Below, one piece after another: positions 1 through 6,620 of a DNA stretch of 14,464 nt (its first letter is position 1; each line of letters opens with the position of its first letter). The notes beneath the pieces were generated by a model. The model saw only the letters and a program-made list of their open reading frames with translations. It had not been told where the DNA came from and ran no database searches. The stretch is from Spirochaetaceae bacterium UBA1306. Its GTDB lineage: Bacteria > Spirochaetota > Spirochaetia > Treponematales > Rectinemataceae. Location: assembly GCA_002307245.1 (NCBI GenBank), contig DBTW01000019.1:15757-30220 (forward strand), read 5' to 3'. A program made the translations under genes and the position numbers.

Positions 1-2135
1 CCAAGACCAAGTCCAAGGCGAAGGCCAAGGCCGCGAAGGGCGTGCTCGTCATCGTCGAGTCGCCGGCCAAGGCGAAGACGATCGAGAAGTACCTCGGGTC
101 CAAGTACACGGTCCTCGCTTCCATGGGCCACCTCATCGACCTGCCCAAGTCCCGCGTCGGCATCGACGTCGAGGGGGGCTTCGAGCCCGAGTACCTCACC
201 ATCAGGGGGAAGGCCAAGCTCCTCAAGGAGCTGCAGAAGGCGGCCAAGAAGTCCAGCCTCGTCCTGCTGGCGTCTGATAATGACCGCGAGGGAGAGGCGA
301 TCGCCTTCCATATTCGCAACGCTATCCGCAGCAAGGAAGCCGAACTGCCCATCGAGCGCATCGTGTTCAACGAGATCACGCCGCAGGCCATCCGCGACGC
401 GGTCAAGGCGCCGCGCGGCATCGACGACACCAAGGTCGACGCGCAGAAGGCCCGCCGCGTCCTCGACCGCCTCGTCGGCTACAACCTGTCGCCCCTGCTC
501 TGGAAGAAGGTCAAGAACGGCCTCTCCGCCGGCCGGGTGCAGTCTGTGGCCCTCCGCCTCATCTGCGACCGCGAGAAGGAGGTCGAGTCCTTCCTGCCCG
601 AGGAGTACTGGAGCATCGAGGGCGACTTCCGCAAGGGCCGCGGGGCCTTCACGGGCGAGCTCGTCCTATGGAAGGGCGAGAAGCCCGAGCCCCGAGGCGA
701 GGCCGCGGCCAAGGCTATCGTAGAGGCCATGCAGGGCAAGCCGGCAGCGGTCGGCGAGCTCCGCGAGTCCGAGAAGACCCTCCGGCCCAAGCCTCCCTTC
801 ACGACCTCCAAGCTCCAGCAGACCGCGGCGAATCGCCTGGGCTTCACCTCCAAGAAGACCATGCAGATCGCCCAGCAGCTCTACGAGGGCGTCAACATCG
901 GCTCCACGCGTATCGGCCTCATCACCTACATGCGCACGGACTCCACGCGCATCTCCGAGACGGCCATCGCCGAGGTCCGCGCCTACCTGGGCGAGCGCTT
1001 TCCCGCGGAGCTGCCTCCGTCGCCCAACGCGTACGCCGCCGACGGCAAGGCCCAGGACGCGCACGAGGCCATCCGGCCGACCATCGTTACCTACGACCCC
1101 GACTCGGTCAAGGAATACCTCTCCAAGGACCAGCAGAAGCTCTACGCCCTCGTCTGGGAGCGCTTCGTCGCGAGCCAGATGACCAACGCGAAGGTCCGCA
1201 GCTCGAGCGCCGACATCGCCATCGGGGAGGGCGTCTTCCGCGTGACCTCCTCCCGCGTCGTGGAGCAGGGCTTCTACAAGGTCATCAAGGTCGGCGCCGC
1301 CAAGGAGGACAAGGTCGAGCTCTCCGTGCCCGAGCTCCGCTCCGGCGAGGAGATCAAGGTCGAGCTCATCCGGCCCGAGCAGCACTTCACCCAGGGCCCC
1401 TCGCGCTTCACCGACGCCTCGATCATCAAGGCTCTCGAGGAGCAGGGCATCGGCCGACCCTCGACCTACGCGCCCACGATCTCGGTTATCCTCGAGCGCT
1501 ATTACGTGTCGAGGGAGAACCGCCAGCTCGTGCCCACCACCCTCGGGCGCATGATCAGCGACATCCTCGTCGAGTACTTCCCCGACGTCGTCAACGTGGC
1601 CTTCACCTCTGGCATGGAGGCCATGCTCGACGAGGTCGAGGACGAGCGCGCGGACTGGGTCGGCAAGATGCGCGAGTTCTACGGCCCCTTCAAGCGGAAG
1701 GTCGACGAGGTCATGGAGAGCCTGCAGTCCTACCGCGGCACCCTGGACGAGCCGACCGACATCGTGTGCGAGAAGTGCGGCAAGCCCATGGTGAAGAAGC
1801 TCGGCCGCTTCGGCTACTTCCTCGCCTGCACGGGCTTCCCCGAGTGCCGAAATACCCGGTCCATCCCCCTGGGCAAGTGCCCCCGCTGCGGAGGCGACAT
1901 CGTCGCTCGGCGCCGGGCCAAGGGCAAGGGCCGCGAGTTCTACGGCTGCACGAACTACCCGGCCTGCGACTTCATCACCTACAACAAGCCGACCGGCTCG
2001 AGCTGCCCCCAGTGCGGATGGTTCCTCGTCGAGAAATTCGACAAGAAATCGGGCTCGCACAAGGCCTGCATCAACCCGGATTGCGACTACCTGCACACGC
2101 ACGGGGAGGAAGAGGGGCATGGACCGGAAGATTGA
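1..2135 (+). CDS. topA: DNA topoisomerase I (type IA), 5' end outside the window
   Basis: Relaxes negatively supercoiled DNA by transient single-strand cleavage through a 5'-phosphotyrosine. The Toprim domain opens with VIVESPAKAKTI and carries the acidic metal-binding motif DNDREGE (residues 79-85, counting from the GTG at 42). The catalytic tyrosine is in TYMRTDS (Y296). The last 120 or so residues hold three four-cysteine zinc ribbons (CEKCG...CTGFPEC, CPRCG...CTNYPAC, CPQCG...CINPDC), as in many bacterial TopA proteins. GTG 42 is the first in-frame start candidate. However, the frame is open leftward to the window edge and reads a Lys/Ala/Thr/Ser-rich tail (KTKSKAKAKAAKG), so the true start is probably upstream and the gene is cut by the window. 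Its 3' end overlaps xerC by 17 bases, which suggests co-transcription and translational coupling. Confidence 0.96.
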   Translation, partial: KTKSKAKAKAAKGVLVIVESPAKAKTIEKYLGSKYTVLASMGHLIDLPKSRVGIDVEGGFEPEYLTIRGKAKLLKELQKAAKKSSLVLLASDNDREGEAIAFHIRNAIRSKEAELPIERIVFNEITPQAIRDAVKAPRGIDDTKVDAQKARRVLDRLVGYNLSPLLWKKVKNGLSAGRVQSVALRLICDREKEVESFLPEEYWSIEGDFRKGRGAFTGELVLWKGEKPEPRGEAAAKAIVEAMQGKPAAVGELRESEKTLRPKPPFTTSKLQQTAANRLGFTSKKTMQIAQQLYEGVNIGSTRIGLITYMRTDSTRISETAIAEVRAYLGERFPAELPPSPNAYAADGKAQDAHEAIRPTIVTYDPDSVKEYLSKDQQKLYALVWERFVASQMTNAKVRSSSADIAIGEGVFRVTSSRVVEQGFYKVIKVGAAKEDKVELSVPELRSGEEIKVELIRPEQHFTQGPSRFTDASIIKALEEQGIGRPSTYAPTISVILERYYVSRENRQLVPTTLGRMISDILVEYFPDVVNVAFTSGMEAMLDEVEDERADWVGKMREFYGPFKRKVDEVMESLQSYRGTLDEPTDIVCEKCGKPMVKKLGRFGYFLACTGFPECRNTRSIPLGKCPRCGGDIVARRRAKGKGREFYGCTNYPACDFITYNKPTGSSCPQCGWFLVEKFDKKSGSHKACINPDCDYLHTHGEEEGHGPED

Positions 2136-3159
2136 GGAATACCTCGCCTACCTCGGCGCCGTGCGGGGCCTCTCCCCGCGGACCCTCCGGTCCTATCGCG
2201 AGGACTTCGAGGCCTACGAGCGCTTCCTCGCGGACCAGTGCGCCGCGAGGGCCACGAGGTGCGGGCCCTGCGCCGCGCCGGACGTGGACGCGACTTCCGC
2301 GTCCGACCTGCGCGCCTTCGCCGCCGCCCGCGTGACCGAGGGCAAGGCCGGCTCGAGCGTCAACCGCGCCCTCTCCGCCCTGCGAGGCTACTTCCGCTAC
2401 CGCGTGAAGTTCCGCGGCATCGAGGTCGACCCCTCGCGCGACGTCGAGGGCCTGCCCTCCCGGCGGCCCCTCCCGCGCTTCCTCTTCGAGGACGAGGCCT
2501 CCTCCTTCATGGCCCTGCCCGAGGGCGAGGGCTTCGGGCCCACGCGCGACCGCGCGATCCTCGAATTCCTGTACAGCACCGGCTGCCGCGTGGCCGAGGC
2601 GTCGAACCTGACCCTAGACCGCCTCAACCTGGCCGGCGGCTCGGCCCGCGTGATGGGCAAGGGCTCGAAGGAGCGCGTCGTCTTCCTCGCCGGGCCGGCC
2701 CAGGCCGCCATCGGCGCCTACCTGCCCCTGCGCTCGGAGCGCATGCTTAGGATCGGCGCCGCCCTGCGAGCGAAGGAGGCCGCGTCCATGGCCGAGGACC
2801 CGGAGCCAGGAGCCGAGGACGGGGCGGCCTCGCCCCGCCGCCGCGGCAAGGACTTCCTCTTCGTCAACGCGAGGGGAGGGCGGCTCACCGAGCGCGGCAT
2901 CGAATGGCTAATCCAAGGCTACGCCGAGCGTTCCGGGGACAACCGCAACGTGACCCCGCACGCCTTCAGGCACAGCTTCGCGACCCATCTCGTGGGCCGC
3001 GGCGCCGATATACGGGCGGTCCAGGAGCTCCTCGGCCACGCGAGCGTCTCCACCACCCAAGTCTACGCTCACGTCGATATGGAGCGGCTTCGCAAGGTCT
3101 ACGAGCAAGCGCACCCGCACGGATCGCCTGGGGCGAAGCCCCACGCGGGAAGGAAATAA
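2119..3159 (+). CDS. xerC: Tyrosine recombinase XerC/CodV, enlarged
   Basis: Site-specific tyrosine recombinase, expected to resolve chromosome dimers at dif with a XerD partner. The N-terminal SAM-like core-binding domain spans about residues 1-110. The catalytic domain keeps the full set: R157 (STGCRVAE), K181 (MGKGSKE), H281-x-x-R284 (TPHAFRH), H307 (LLGHAS) and nucleophile Y316 (TTQVYAHVD). At 346 residues it is longer than the usual 295-305. The excess is a Glu/Pro/Ala/Arg-rich insert at about 209-243, between the catalytic Lys and HxxR, plus a small Cys-containing insert near 41-57 (C41, C48, C51). The ATG at 2119 follows GAGGAAGAGGGG inside the topA 3' end. Position between topA and hslVU matches codV of Bacillus, so this is a housekeeping Xer protein rather than a phage integrase. 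XerC versus XerD cannot be settled from sequence alone. Confidence 0.93.
   Translation: MDRKIEEYLAYLGAVRGLSPRTLRSYREDFEAYERFLADQCAARATRCGPCAAPDVDATSASDLRAFAAARVTEGKAGSSVNRALSALRGYFRYRVKFRGIEVDPSRDVEGLPSRRPLPRFLFEDEASSFMALPEGEGFGPTRDRAILEFLYSTGCRVAEASNLTLDRLNLAGGSARVMGKGSKERVVFLAGPAQAAIGAYLPLRSERMLRIGAALRAKEAASMAEDPEPGAEDGAASPRRRGKDFLFVNARGGRLTERGIEWLIQGYAERSGDNRNVTPHAFRHSFATHLVGRGADIRAVQELLGHASVSTTQVYAHVDMERLRKVYEQAHPHGSPGAKPHAGRK
3129..3143 (+). other. Perfect 6-bp hairpin at the xerC 3' end, upstream of hslV
   Basis: The palindrome TGGGGC-GAA-GCCCCA lies in the last codons of xerC. It ends 8 bases before the AGGA ribosome binding site of hslV and 21 bases before the hslV ATG. No T-run follows, so it does not look like a Rho-independent terminator. 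It resembles the GGGGC-GGAA-GCCCC hairpin before fliF. It could be an mRNA structure that isolates the hslV ribosome binding site, or a chance result of GC-rich codons (GlyAlaLysPro). Confidence 0.4.
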
Positions 3160-3164
3160 CGGAT

Positions 3165-3716
3165 ATGAAGGACGATAAGGATACTAGGATCAGGTCCACG
3201 ACGGTCATAGCGGTGCGCCGCGACGGCAAGGTCGCGATGGCCGGCGACGGCCAGGTAACGATGGGCGAGACCGTCATGAAGAACAACGCGCACAAGGTGC
3301 GCACGATATACGACGGGAAGGTGCTCATCGGCTTCGCGGGCGCCACCGCCGACGCCTTCACCCTCTTCGAGCTCTTCGAGGTCAAGCTCAAGGAATACCA
3401 GGGCGACCTCGAGCGGGCGGCCGTGGAGCTCGCGAAGGCCTGGCGGATGGAGAAGGCCCTGCGCAATCTCAACGCCCTGCTCCTCATCGCGGACGCGCGG
3501 AAGACCCTCCTCCTCTCGGGCACGGGCGACGTGATTGAGCCCGCCGAGGACGTCATCGCCATCGGCTCCGGCGGCAATTACGCCTACGCCGCCGCCCTGG
3601 CCTACCTCGACTGCTCCGCGCTCTCGGCCCGCGAGATCGCCGAGAAGAGCCTCAAGATAGCCTCGGGCATCTGCATCTACACGAACGGGAACGTTACCGT
3701 CGAGGAGCTCTCATGA
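3165..3716 (+). CDS. hslV: ATP-dependent protease proteolytic subunit HslV (ClpQ)
   Basis: N-terminal-threonine peptidase that forms a double hexamer and degrades proteins unfolded by HslU in the cytoplasm. The 183-residue product has the family core: TTVIAVRRDGKV, AGDGQVTMGETVMK, FAGATADAFTLFELFE, AIGSGGNYA and CIYTN. The catalytic Thr is T12 of the precursor, so an 11-residue propeptide (MKDDKDTRIRS) must be removed. In mature numbering Asp17 and Lys33, both conserved in the family, are present. The ATG at 3165 was chosen because AGGAAA lies about 10 bases upstream. The frame is open back to 2904, but that part overlaps xerC and has no HslV similarity. It lies 5 bases after xerC, and its TGA overlaps the hslU ATG as ATGA, so the two subunits are likely translationally coupled. 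Confidence 0.97.
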   Translation: MKDDKDTRIRSTTVIAVRRDGKVAMAGDGQVTMGETVMKNNAHKVRTIYDGKVLIGFAGATADAFTLFELFEVKLKEYQGDLERAAVELAKAWRMEKALRNLNALLLIADARKTLLLSGTGDVIEPAEDVIAIGSGGNYAYAAALAYLDCSALSAREIAEKSLKIASGICIYTNGNVTVEELS

Positions 3717-5137
3717 GCGTCGACAAGGACCTGTCGCCCGCGGATTTCGCGGACTCCGCGAATTTCGCGGCGATGACTCCCCGCAAGATCGTCGAGGAGC
3801 TGGACCGCTACATCGTCGGCCAGGACAAGGCCAAGCGGGCCGTGGCCATCGCGCTCCGCAACCGGATGCGCCGCCAGAGGCTGCCCGAGGACATCCGGGA
3901 CGAGATCGCGCCCAAGAACATCCTCATGATCGGGCCCACCGGCGTCGGCAAGACCGAGATCGCACGGCGGCTCGCCAAGCTCTGCCAGGCCCCCTTCATC
4001 AAGGTCGAGGCCACGAAGTACACCGAGGTGGGCTACGTGGGCCGCGACGTCGAGTCGATGATCCGCGACCTCATGGCCGCAGGGCTCGCGATGGTCAAGG
4101 CCGAGATGCAGGTCGGCGTCAAGGAAGAGGCGGACCGCCGCGCCGAGGAGCGGCTCCTCGACCTGCTGCTGCCCGGGATCAAGCGCCCGGACGAGCCGGT
4201 CTTCGGCGGCGCCGCAGCGCCCGGCCAGACTCAGGCCGTCCCCGAGATCCCCGCCCCCACGGACAGCCGGGAGAAATTCCGGGCCCTGCTCCGCGGCGGG
4301 AAGCTCGACGCCCGGGAGGTGGAGATCACCGTCCAGGGCGGCGGGCCCTCGCTCGAGATCTTCTCCGGCAACCAGATGGAGGAGATGGAGGTCGCCTTGG
4401 GCGGCCTCTCGAACCTCTTCGGCGGCAAGCGCAAGAAGAAGGCTGTCTCCGTCGCCGAGGCCCGCCGCGTCCTCGCGGCCGAGGAGCTCGACAAGCTGGT
4501 CGACCCCGAGCGGGCGGCCGAGGAGGCGCGCCGGCGCGTCCAGGAGACGGGCATAGTCTTCATCGACGAGATCGACAAGATCGCCAACCGCGAGGGCCGC
4601 AGCTCGGGCGGCGTCGATGTGTCGCGCGAGGGCGTGCAGCGGGACATCCTCCCCATCGTCGAGGGCTCGACCGTCAGCACCAAGTGGGGGCCGGTGGATA
4701 CGGCGCACATACTCTTCATAGCCGCCGGCGCCTTCAACGTATCCAAGCCCCAGGACCTCATTCCCGAGCTTCAGGGCCGCTTCCCCATCCGGGTCGAGCT
4801 CGAAGCCCTCACCGCGGGGGACTTCGAGAGGATCCTCACTGAGCCCAAGAGCTCCCTGGTCAAGCAATACACCCAGCTCCTCTCCTCCGAGGGCGTGGAG
4901 CTGGAATTCGCGCCCGTCGCCGTCTCGCGCATTGCCGAGATCGCGGCCGCCGCCAACGCGGCCACCGAGAACATCGGCGCCCGCCGTCTCACGACGGTCA
5001 TGGAGCGCCTTCTGGAGGAGCTGTCCTTCGAGGCTCCCTCGATGGCCGGCGTGAAGGTCACCGTGGACGGAGCCTACGTGGATTCGCGCTTCAAGGACTT
5101 CGCGGAGCGCCAGGACCTGAGCAAGTACATCTTATAG
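3713..5137 (+). CDS. hslU: HslU (ClpY) AAA+ unfoldase of the HslUV protease
   Basis: Hexameric AAA+ ATPase that unfolds substrates and threads them into HslV. The N-terminal core starts at MTPRKIVEELDRYIVGQ. Walker A is GPTGVGKT (74-81), the substrate-gripping pore loop is GYVG (107-110), Walker B is VFIDEID (about 282-288), and sensor-2 is IGARRL (421-426). The I-domain lies between about 125 and 270, with an Ala/Pro-rich stretch near 164-180. The C-terminus ends in DLSKYIL, which fits the family tail that docks into HslV. At 474 residues it is slightly longer than the 443 of E. coli. About 20 residues precede the conserved start, and ATG 3773 (MTPRK) is a possible alternative. ATG 3713 is preferred because it forms the ATGA overlap and follows GAGGAG. 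It ends with tandem TAG TAG stops. Confidence 0.97.
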   Translation: MSVDKDLSPADFADSANFAAMTPRKIVEELDRYIVGQDKAKRAVAIALRNRMRRQRLPEDIRDEIAPKNILMIGPTGVGKTEIARRLAKLCQAPFIKVEATKYTEVGYVGRDVESMIRDLMAAGLAMVKAEMQVGVKEEADRRAEERLLDLLLPGIKRPDEPVFGGAAAPGQTQAVPEIPAPTDSREKFRALLRGGKLDAREVEITVQGGGPSLEIFSGNQMEEMEVALGGLSNLFGGKRKKKAVSVAEARRVLAAEELDKLVDPERAAEEARRRVQETGIVFIDEIDKIANREGRSSGGVDVSREGVQRDILPIVEGSTVSTKWGPVDTAHILFIAAGAFNVSKPQDLIPELQGRFPIRVELEALTAGDFERILTEPKSSLVKQYTQLLSSEGVELEFAPVAVSRIAEIAAAANAATENIGARRLTTVMERLLEELSFEAPSMAGVKVTVDGAYVDSRFKDFAERQDLSKYIL

Positions 5138-5151
5138 TAGACGGAATGCGC

Positions 5152-5179
5152 TAAGGCGGGACCCCTCGGGGGCCGATAG
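5152..5179 (+). promoter_or_regulatory. Candidate sigma-28 (FliA-type) promoter for the flgB operon
   Basis: The 65-base hslU-flgB gap contains TAAG (5152-5155), 16 bases, then GCCGATAG (5172-5179). The known sigma-28 consensus is TAAA-N15-GCCGATAA, with 14-16 base spacers tolerated in Bacillus. The match is 3 of 4 in the -35 box and 7 of 8 in the -10 box. Transcription would start near 5186, giving a leader of about 17 bases that still contains the AGAGGGAGAAAGG ribosome binding site. The spacer holds a short CCCCTCGGGGG palindrome. Location directly before the first flagellar gene is the main support; promoter activity is inferred. Confidence 0.6.
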
Positions 5180-5202
5180 AGTGACAGAGAGGGAGAAAGG
5201 CT

Positions 5203-5625
5203 ATGTTCGAGGGAAACACGTTCGGGAAGACGATTGACATCCTCCACAAGGGCATGGACGTATCCGTCCTCAGGCGCCAGGTGATATCCGACAACATCGC
5301 CAACGCCGACGTGCCCAATTTCAAGCGCTCCTCTGTCAACTTCGAGGCCTCCTTGAAGAAGGCCCTCGAGTCGGAGAAGCAGGAGCCCGTCCTGCCCATG
5401 GTCACGACGGACCCGAAGCACATCGCGAGCTTCGCGCCCTCGAGCTACAAGTCCGTGGAGCCCAGGCGCGTGCTGGACTACCTCACCACGTCCAAGAACA
5501 ACGGCAACAACGTGGACGCCGAGCAGGAGATGATGGACAGCCTCTCGAACCAGCTGTCCTATACGCTCCAGGCCCAGGCGATGAATTACGAGTTCAACCA
5601 GGTGAGCCTGGTACTTCGCGGCTAA
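5203..5625 (+). CDS. flgB: Flagellar proximal rod protein FlgB
   Basis: Builds the most cell-proximal part of the flagellar rod, joined to the MS-ring through FliE. It is exported by the flagellar type III system. The 140-residue length fits the family. The rod-protein signature VISDNIANADVPNFKR is at about residues 27-42, and the C-terminal helix (DAEQEMMDSLSNQLSYTLQAQAMNYEF) is typical of axial proteins. There is no Sec signal peptide, as expected. The ATG follows GAGGGAGAAAGG at a good distance. It is the first gene of the flagellar block and lies behind the candidate sigma-28 promoter. The 65-base gap from hslU is the widest upstream break in an otherwise tightly packed run. Confidence 0.97.
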   Translation: MFEGNTFGKTIDILHKGMDVSVLRRQVISDNIANADVPNFKRSSVNFEASLKKALESEKQEPVLPMVTTDPKHIASFAPSSYKSVEPRRVLDYLTTSKNNGNNVDAEQEMMDSLSNQLSYTLQAQAMNYEFNQVSLVLRG

Positions 5626-5658
5626 ACCGCTGCGCGGCTAGGGCGATAGGAGACGGTC

Positions 5659-6114
5659 ATGGGACTTTTCACATCGATCAACATCGCGGCTTCGGGCATG
5701 AGCGCCGAGCGCCTTCGCAGCGACGTCATAGCGGACAACATCGCCAACGCGAGCTCGACAAGGACGCCTGAGGGCGGGCCCTTCAAGCGCAGCCGCGTCA
5801 TCCTGCGGCCCATGAACGCCCAGCCTTACTTCCGCCTGCCCTTTCAGCCCGAGTCCGTCGACAGCGGGGCTGGGCGGGGCGTGCGCGTCTCGAGCGTCGA
5901 GAAGGACGACTCGCCCTCGCGTCTCGTCTACGACCCGACCCATCCGGACGCGATCAAGACGGGGCCCAAGGCCGGCTATGTCGAGATGCCCAACGTCAAC
6001 ATCGTCACGGAGATGGTCGACCTCATAGCCGCTTCCCGCGCCTACGAGGCCAATTCCACGATGGCCAACGGCTCGAAGTCGATGTTCCTCAAGGCCCTGG
6101 AAATCGGGAGGTAA
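5659..6114 (+). CDS. flgC: Flagellar proximal rod protein FlgC
   Basis: Second proximal-rod subunit, assembled with FlgB, FlgF and FlgG between the MS-ring and hook. The product has 151 residues. The N-terminal axial motif is MGLFTSINIAASGMSAERLRSDVIADNIANASS, followed by TPEGGPFKRSRVI. The C-terminal signature is GYVEMPNVNIVTEMVDLIAASRAYEANSTMANGSKSMFLKALEIGR, as in FlgC/FlgG-type rod proteins. The ribosome binding site is AGGAGA, 5 bases before the ATG. It lies 33 bases after flgB. Its 3' end contains GGGAGG, which serves as the ribosome binding site of fliE. Confidence 0.97.
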   Translation: MGLFTSINIAASGMSAERLRSDVIADNIANASSTRTPEGGPFKRSRVILRPMNAQPYFRLPFQPESVDSGAGRGVRVSSVEKDDSPSRLVYDPTHPDAIKTGPKAGYVEMPNVNIVTEMVDLIAASRAYEANSTMANGSKSMFLKALEIGR

Positions 6115-6117
6115 TGA

Positions 6118-6498
6118 ATGGCGCTCGACATCTCTTCCATAAGTTCCGCTCTGGCGCCCAACGCGGCCTCTAAGCTCTCGGATCTTGCGCGCACGAACGC
6201 CATGCACTACACTGCGGACGGCGTAGCGGGCATTTTAGGCGGCGATTCCGAGGATTCGTCGACCGGCTCCGCCGGCGGGGCTTCCTTCCAGGATGCCTTG
6301 CTCAAGGCCATGGACGGGGTCAGCTCGTCGCAGTCCAAGGGCGACGACCTCCTCCAGAAGGTGGTCGCCGATCCCGACTCGGTTGACGCCCAGGACGTCA
6401 CGATCGCCATGGCGGAGGCGAATATGTCGCTCAACCTGGCCAAGACGATCCTCTCGAGGGTCGTGACGGCCTGGAAAGACGTGATTAACACGCGCTAA
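6118..6498 (+). CDS. fliE: Flagellar hook-basal body protein FliE
   Basis: Small adaptor that links the FliF MS-ring to the proximal rod and is the first export substrate. The 126-residue product has a variable Ser/Gly-rich N-terminal half (GDSEDSSTGSAGGASFQDALLKAMDGV). The conserved C-terminal helices are DPDSVDAQDVTIAMAEANMSLNLAKTILSRVVTAWKDVINTR, which clearly matches FliE. The start is 3 bases after the flgC stop (TAATGAATG), with GGGAGG just upstream, so translation is probably coupled to flgC. A 122-base gap separates it from fliF. Confidence 0.96.
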   Translation: MALDISSISSALAPNAASKLSDLARTNAMHYTADGVAGILGGDSEDSSTGSAGGASFQDALLKAMDGVSSSQSKGDDLLQKVVADPDSVDAQDVTIAMAEANMSLNLAKTILSRVVTAWKDVINTR

Positions 6499-6519
6499 CG
6501 GCGCATTGAGGGTTCAGGC

Positions 6520-6561
6520 GGCCTTGGGGAAGGTGGCCTGGGCCTTGAGGAAGCCGGGGGC
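6520..6561 (+). repeat. Two imperfect 21-base tandem repeats in the fliE-fliF gap
   Basis: The first 13 bases of each unit are GGCCTTGGGGAAG (6520-6532) and GGCCTTGAGGAAG (6541-6553), one mismatch apart. Over the full 21 bases I count 15 identities. No convincing reading frame or promoter lies in the 122-base gap (6499-6620). The rest holds a GC-rich stretch, a short AT-rich CATTTAAAAG, then the hairpin and G-tract before fliF. Confidence 0.45.
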
Positions 6562-6589
6562 CTCGCGCCGCCGCGCCTTCCATTTAAAA

Positions 6590-6618
6590 GCGGGGCGGAA
6601 GCCCCGCGCTGGGGGGGG
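6590..6618 (+). promoter_or_regulatory. GNRA-capped hairpin and G8 ribosome-binding tract before fliF
   Basis: A perfect 7-bp stem GCGGGGC / GCCCCGC (6590-6596 with 6601-6607) closes a GGAA loop. Three bases later comes a run of eight Gs (6611-6618), then AT and the fliF ATG at 6621. The G-run is the only purine-rich, SD-like sequence before fliF, so it probably acts as its ribosome binding site. Homopolymer runs of this length can slip during replication. There is no T-run, so this is not a standard terminator. Confidence 0.5.
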
Positions 6619-6620
6619 AT

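Noticed and set aside
666..2120. Long open frame on the minus strand opposite topA; similar long minus-strand frames at 3677-4867, 8299-9558, 9392-10543, 10446-11453 and 13181-14314.
   Set aside because: All lie opposite strongly conserved genes, show Leu/Gly/Asp/Val/Arg-rich composition typical of GC-rich shadow frames, and contain no recognisable motifs.
3004..3011. GCCGATAT inside xerC as a sigma-28 -10 box.
   Set aside because: No TAAA-like -35 element at the right distance; it is part of the conserved xerC coding sequence.
2119..3159. Phage integrase or mobile-element marker.
   Set aside because: Its place between topA and hslVU and overlap with topA fit a housekeeping XerC/CodV. No att-like duplications or other mobile genes are present.
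2904..3164. Upstream extension of the hslV reading frame into xerC.
   Set aside because: The translation is Arg/Pro-rich and unlike HslV. The start at 3165 has a ribosome binding site and gives a family-length protein with a normal propeptide.
5160..5173. GGGACCCCTCGGGGGCC as a terminator after hslU.
   Set aside because: The stem is short, the loop is cramped and there is no T-run. It lies within the spacer of the candidate flgB promoter.
5234..5239. Perfect TTGACA inside flgB as a sigma-70 -35 box.
   Set aside because: No acceptable -10 box at 16-18 bases; it encodes conserved flgB residues.
5623..5649. Second sigma-28-like match, TAAA-N15-GGCGATAG, before flgC.
   Set aside because: The TAAA is the flgB stop region. 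The predicted start would be only about 3 bases before the flgC ATG, which would remove its ribosome binding site. Only 6 of 8 bases match in the -10 box.
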